Assembly (NCBI RefSeq): GCF_009177065.1
Contig: NZ_WEZF01000002.1
Location: forward strand, 248,001 to 312,000
Source: Tautonia marina
GTDB taxonomy: Bacteria; Planctomycetota; Planctomycetia; Isosphaerales; Isosphaeraceae
Direction of reading: 5' to 3'
DNA length: 64,000 nucleotides
Both the position numbers and the translations under genes were made by a program. Positions 60,247-64,000 of the stretch are shown here, one piece after another. The notes under the pieces are model-generated. The model was not told the origin of the DNA and ran no database searches. It saw only the letters and a list, made by a program, of their open reading frames with translations. How positions within the stretch are numbered: position 1 is the stretch's first letter; every line of letters begins with the position of its first letter.

Positions 60247-60573
60247 GGTCGCCTCCCTGCGTCAGCCGGCTCGATGTTCGACCTGATCCGTACTCCCTCT
60301 CACCGAGGGCGACGGTCATCCTAACGAACCGGACCAGTCCGACAAGATCAGGTTGACCGAGGCAAAATTACCCAAACTTCCAGAATTACCAAAGTGGGCA
60401 GAAATTCTCGGGTCGGGTCTTTTCTTGTCATTTTCAGGCAATGAGGGGGCCGATCAAAGGAGTCAAGAGGAAGGCCGGACCACGGCTGGCCGACGAGGAT
60501 TGAGCAGGGATGCGAGAGATCGGGACGATCGGCGTTCTGACGACGCAGGGAGTCTCGATCGGGGGTGAGATCC
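60247..60573. other. Divergent promoter region
   Basis: About 330 bases between the HEAT gene and the exported unknown. It is somewhat AT-richer near 60360-60440 (AAAATTACCCAAACTTCC area), fitting promoters for both genes. No RNA or coding sequence is evident. Confidence 0.4.
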
Positions 60574-61392
60574 ATGATAAGGCGAGTGCCGGGCAGGACG
60601 CTGTCGGCCGTAGTCGTAGCCGCGGCGGTGGTCGCGACCGCGGGCGCGGGTCCAGGGTCATCGGGGCTGCTGGGGAATCGTCGGATCGACCCGATGGAGG
60701 TTCTCCCGCTGCATCAGGTCGCTCCTGAAGCTCGGGCCGAGGTCGCCGAGGTGATCACGGAACACAGCTTCCACCACAAGGGGCAGCCGGAAACGTTTCC
60801 TTGCAATCCGCAACTGTATCTGAGTCTCCTGAACGAGCCGGCGCTGACGCTGGCGCTCTGGCAGGACCTGAGCACCAGTCCCGCCCGCCTCATGCAGATT
60901 GCGCCCGGGTTGTACCAGGGGACTGACGGGAACGGGACGACGGCAACCTGGAGTTTCGTGCTGCGATCTCCACAAATGCACGCGTTACTGTGCAACCTGG
61001 AATACCGCAGCCCTCGCGGGCCGGCGCATCTCGAAGGGCGCATCGTCCTGATTGTGCATACAAACTATTACAAGGAAGCGAGTGGAAGCCCTTGGATTCA
61101 GCACGAGGTCGAAGCGTTTGTCAAAGTGGATTCGAAGGGCTGGCGTGCCGTTGCCAAGACCTTTCGTCCCTTGATCGAACGCTTGCTCGTGGATCAGATT
61201 CAGGAAGCGGGATGGTTTGTCTCTTTGATGGGCCGCCTGGTGGAAACGTATCCGAACTGGGCCGAGGAGGTGATCTCGTCACACCCTCAGGTGCCGCAAG
61301 AAACGCAGGGGCATTTTCGACAGATCATTGAACAGGCTCGTCGGCCCGATTCCTCTCCTGGGCGTCCGGTCCTGATGGATCAGGCGGAATAA
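60574..61392 (+). CDS. Exported hypothetical protein, 272 residues
   Basis: Signal peptide TLSAVVVAAAVVATAGAG (about 9-26). The mature part is mixed alpha/beta (VITEHSFHHKGQPETFPCNPQLYLSLLNEPALTLALWQDL, split by a Cys) with a C-terminal helical segment. I do not recognise the family; it recurs in planctomycetes as an unknown (recollection, unchecked). GGTGAG lies 4 bases before the ATG at 60574; a GTG at 60565 is an alternative. Confidence 0.65.
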   Translation: MIRRVPGRTLSAVVVAAAVVATAGAGPGSSGLLGNRRIDPMEVLPLHQVAPEARAEVAEVITEHSFHHKGQPETFPCNPQLYLSLLNEPALTLALWQDLSTSPARLMQIAPGLYQGTDGNGTTATWSFVLRSPQMHALLCNLEYRSPRGPAHLEGRIVLIVHTNYYKEASGSPWIQHEVEAFVKVDSKGWRAVAKTFRPLIERLLVDQIQEAGWFVSLMGRLVETYPNWAEEVISSHPQVPQETQGHFRQIIEQARRPDSSPGRPVLMDQAE

Positions 61393-61438
61393 GGCCGTTC
61401 TGAACACGAGGGGATCTCAGGAGTGCTGAACCACGCGC

Positions 61439-62578
61439 TCAAGGAGTCATCGCCAACTCCTGGCTCCCCTCCGGCGCTTCCGGTTCAGGAGGCAGCAAGC
61501 GAACACACACGGCAAAATGATCGGAGGGTCCTCGCGGGTTGGGGTTATTCTGATCCCCGAATCGCAATGGCCCCCCGCGACCATCCTGGAGCGATGGCCC
61601 GTTGATCGTTTGCAGGGTCTCCACCGCAACAGTCCACCCCTCTCCTTCAAGGAGGCCGGGGGAGACGATAAGATGATCCAGAATCTGCCAGCGGTTCCGA
61701 TATCGATAGGTTCCGAACGATTCCGGATCTCGACCGGCGAGGAGATTCAGCAACCGAGGTTGATCGAGCCCAGCCCCAGCGACCACCGAGGAAACATCGC
61801 CAGTCGCCCGAAGTCCGAGCCGAAGCGATTCATCATCCGGCTCATCATTAAAATCGCCGCAAATTAGCACATCCGCATTTTTCTCGGATATCTTTTCGAT
61901 CTCCTGATACGTCGCATACATTTCCTGAGCATACGAGAGGCGTTTCGCGCCATCTTGATCGGTGAGACGGCTCGTCCAGTGTCCGACCAGGATCTCCAGT
62001 GGTTGGTCGTCGATCGTGATTCTGGCCCCAAGAAGGCGACGCCCGGCGGGGAAGGTTCGCGTGCCGCTCGGGTCGAGAGGAAGCCGCGTCAGGATGGCCG
62101 GCTCGATGCGCCGTCCTGAAATGTTGTCCTGGTGGGCAATCCCGGTGTACTGCCATTCGGTTGGGAGGCGACGATTGATCGCCTGGCGAAGCAATTCCAC
62201 CGCGCGACGGTTCTCGACTTCCACCAGCGCGAGGATGTCAGGTCCTCGGCCATCATTCATCAAAAGGAGTGAATCGGCGAGCAAGTTGTGCTTGTGTTCG
62301 AGCGCTTTCGGATCGCTCGCGAACCAGGAGTCCAGGGGGTCTTGATTCTTGGGATCATCCACATCGTCAAAGAGGTTCTCGACGTTCCAGGAACAGAACA
62401 AATAGCCTTCTGTCGAAGCTGGAGGAACGGGCGCCTGGGTTCTGGGATTGCGCTGAAACGAGTCGAGCAGGAACACGATCCCCGCAAGGACCAGGAGAGC
62501 GATCAACCAGCGAGGATCGCGTCGAATGAGTCTGACCAGCATGGATTGCAGGTCTCGAGCATTCGAACGACGGGGCAT
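61439..62578 (-). CDS. Endonuclease/exonuclease/phosphatase-family protein, membrane-anchored
   Basis: 379 residues. One helix (PRWLIALLVLAGIVFLLDSF, about 22-41) anchors an outward or inward catalytic domain. EEP motifs are present: FCSWNVENLFDDVDD (Asn, Asp), LALVEVENRRAV (the metal Glu), VLICGDFNDEPDDES (D-x-N) and GPSDHFAVCVRL (the catalytic SDH). Substrates of this family range from DNA to phosphoinositides and sphingomyelin. The ATG at 62578 follows GGGAG; the frame extends 16 codons further. Confidence 0.82.
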   Translation of the reverse strand: MPRRSNARDLQSMLVRLIRRDPRWLIALLVLAGIVFLLDSFQRNPRTQAPVPPASTEGYLFCSWNVENLFDDVDDPKNQDPLDSWFASDPKALEHKHNLLADSLLLMNDGRGPDILALVEVENRRAVELLRQAINRRLPTEWQYTGIAHQDNISGRRIEPAILTRLPLDPSGTRTFPAGRRLLGARITIDDQPLEILVGHWTSRLTDQDGAKRLSYAQEMYATYQEIEKISEKNADVLICGDFNDEPDDESLRLGLRATGDVSSVVAGAGLDQPRLLNLLAGRDPESFGTYRYRNRWQILDHLIVSPGLLEGEGWTVAVETLQTINGPSLQDGRGGPLRFGDQNNPNPRGPSDHFAVCVRLLPPEPEAPEGSQELAMTP

Positions 62579-62888
62579 CTCAGCACTCCTCTCCCTGAGC
62601 TCTCGCATCCGGAAGTGGTCAACCAACGGGGACCACGACGTTACAGGACGTTCGGATCGTAGTCTCTGGGCCCTCCGGCCGTCTAGCCGGGTGCCGTCGG
62701 CGTTGCTTGTTGAGACCTCGGATTCGCCGTAAAATCTTTTTTGAATTCAAGGCATGCGGAGCATCACCGCGTACTAGTGTCTCTCGGAACGAAACGTATT
62801 GTCATCGCCTGGTCATCCGACAGTCTGGACATGCCCTGCCCTGAATTGCGTCGACTGAAGTGGTCGCTGAGCCCTCTGAGGAATGTGA

Positions 62889-63326
62889 ATGCCTGTGCTG
62901 CTGCTCCTGGTTTGCCTCGGCTCGACCCTGTTCATGACGGGGCTGATCTGGCTGGTTCAGTTGGTTCATTATCCGCTGCTCAGTGAGGTGAGCCCCGGTG
63001 CGTTCGGTCGCTACCATGCCGAGCATGTGCGGCGCATCGGGCCGATTGTTGCACCAGCCATGCTCGCTGAACTGATCAGCGCGGGGGGACTGGTCGTGGC
63101 GCCCCCCTCGGGAACTCCGAACTGGCTTGCACTTGCAGGGCTGATCGTCGCCATCATGACGTGGGTCGTGACCGCGATGGTTCAGGTTCCCCTGCACCAT
63201 CGACTCGCTTCGGGGTTTGATCCCGTCGCCTGCCGATCGCTCGTGCGCAGTAACTGGATTCGGACCGTTCTTTGGTCCGTTCATGCCGGGATCGTACTGG
63301 CGATGGCCAGCCTCGCCATGAACTAG
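62889..63326 (+). CDS. Small four-TM membrane protein
   Basis: 145 residues with four hydrophobic segments: about 2-25, 52-72, 79-97 and 122-143. A conserved-looking loop VHYPLLSEVSPGAFGRYHAEHVRRI follows helix 1, with several His. It belongs to a DUF1772-like set of small membrane proteins of unknown role (tentative). GAGGA precedes the ATG. Confidence 0.65.
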   Translation: MPVLLLLVCLGSTLFMTGLIWLVQLVHYPLLSEVSPGAFGRYHAEHVRRIGPIVAPAMLAELISAGGLVVAPPSGTPNWLALAGLIVAIMTWVVTAMVQVPLHHRLASGFDPVACRSLVRSNWIRTVLWSVHAGIVLAMASLAMN

Positions 63327-63658
63327 GTTCAGAGAGCCATTGGATCGACTTTCCGATCAAATGTCGGAAATCGTGTCGCAATCGGAGCGGGAATCCGGTC
63401 CTTGGAGTGGCGGAGTGAATCACCGCCCAGCACACGCAACCAGAGAGTCCACACCCTCTTGCCTACCGAACGGAGAGTTTTCCTACAACTCTCGACCCAT
63501 CGATCCGATGAAGAAATCTGATCGTGGTGAGTTCGGTTGAATGAAATCGCTGCTCAACGAACCGAGCATCGTGCGGGTGCGCCCGGCGTACATCCTGGCA
63601 CACAGACGCGATTCGACGTATCGATTCTAGCGGTCTTCGTCCGTTCAAGGGTCTTACC
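63327..63658. other. Intergenic region
   Basis: About 330 bases; open frames on both strands are mirror images with no family features. No hairpin with a T-run is seen. Confidence 0.4.
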
Positions 63659-63913
63659 ATGTTCGCGATTCGCCAACGACGACGTTCGCCCCGTTCTTCT
63701 CGATTCGTTCCTGCGGTTGACGGTCTGCCGACTCGAATTGTTCCGGTCAGCGTGGCCCCGCTGGAAATTTCCCTCGTCGAGAGCGAACCAGCCCCCGAAC
63801 CCGTGGCACCCCCGACTTACGAGAGCCAAACGGACGAATCGTTTTGCGAGATGATGGCCGAAATGCTTCGTGAACTTCAGGAGGAATGCCAATCCACAGC
63901 AGCCGATGTGTGA
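63659..63913 (+). CDS. Small hypothetical protein, 84 residues
   Basis: A basic N-terminus (FAIRQRRRSPRSSRFVPAV) followed by a Pro-rich linker and an acidic helix ESFCEMMAEMLRELQEECQ. No family recognised. The ribosome-binding site is weak (AAGGG), so the call is tentative. Confidence 0.45.
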   Translation: MFAIRQRRRSPRSSRFVPAVDGLPTRIVPVSVAPLEISLVESEPAPEPVAPPTYESQTDESFCEMMAEMLRELQEECQSTAADV

Positions 63914-64000
63914 GCCTCAGCAAAGGCCCACCCCGTGACACTCGGAGTCAATCCAACTGACTTATGCGCTTATCCCAGGAGGACAGTTCACTCCGAAGCC

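Overview
The window looks like the chromosome of a high-GC planctomycete, probably of the Isosphaeraceae type (inference from content: SecD-SecF fusion, SPW-repeat membrane proteins, CbiM with a PDGLE domain, a Uma2 nuclease, very acidic Asp-rich proteins, many single genes with long spacers, and degenerate AACGAA/CCAT intergenic repeats). Most genes use G/C-ending codons. The left edge cuts the secDF gene.

Layout. 1-12 kb: secDF, Nudix hydrolase plus citramalate synthase, a uracil-DNA-glycosylase-like protein, a BlaI/BlaR1-type repressor-protease pair, PfpI, an epimerase, a DksA-like factor, lspA and a small Cys-rich exported protein. 12-24 kb: SPW protein, glutamine synthetase, a ferritin-like protein, a LigD-type phosphoesterase, a cbiM-cbiQ-cbiO cobalt/nickel ECF transporter with a candidate operator, malate dehydrogenase, an MFS transporter and an HtrA-like protease. 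24.3-25.6 kb: an AT-rich promoter region followed by a compact array of eight tRNA-like genes, several non-standard, then a strongly folded candidate RNA with a terminator in front of an SPFH/slipin gene. 26.8-30 kb: a VKOR-SPW membrane protein, a decayed metallo-beta-lactamase-fold gene and a second, canonical tRNA-His. 30-36.8 kb: oxidoreductase, Asp-rich protein, TPR protein, punA, ileS.

36.85-40.6 kb is a visibly AT-richer island holding one minus-strand operon of three genes joined by two ATGA overlaps: a two-TM protein, a GHMP/beta-RFAP-synthase-like enzyme, and a fusion of HAM1-like NTPase, P-loop kinase and winged helix. I do not recognise this combination. It is the best candidate for an undescribed system, perhaps making or clearing a modified nucleotide that the membrane protein senses (inference).

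40.6-64 kb returns to host-like DNA: transglutaminase, a 1.2 kb repeat-rich spacer, purN, infC (apparent AUC start), rpmI, rplT, pheS, two small genes and pheT, a membrane GTPase-like protein, an OYE-family oxidoreductase, sufS-sufU, two large TPR proteins, a HEAT-repeat protein, an exported unknown, an EEP-family hydrolase and small membrane or hypothetical proteins. Strong GC hairpins separate many convergent genes. All function calls are from sequence motifs read by eye; no database search was run.
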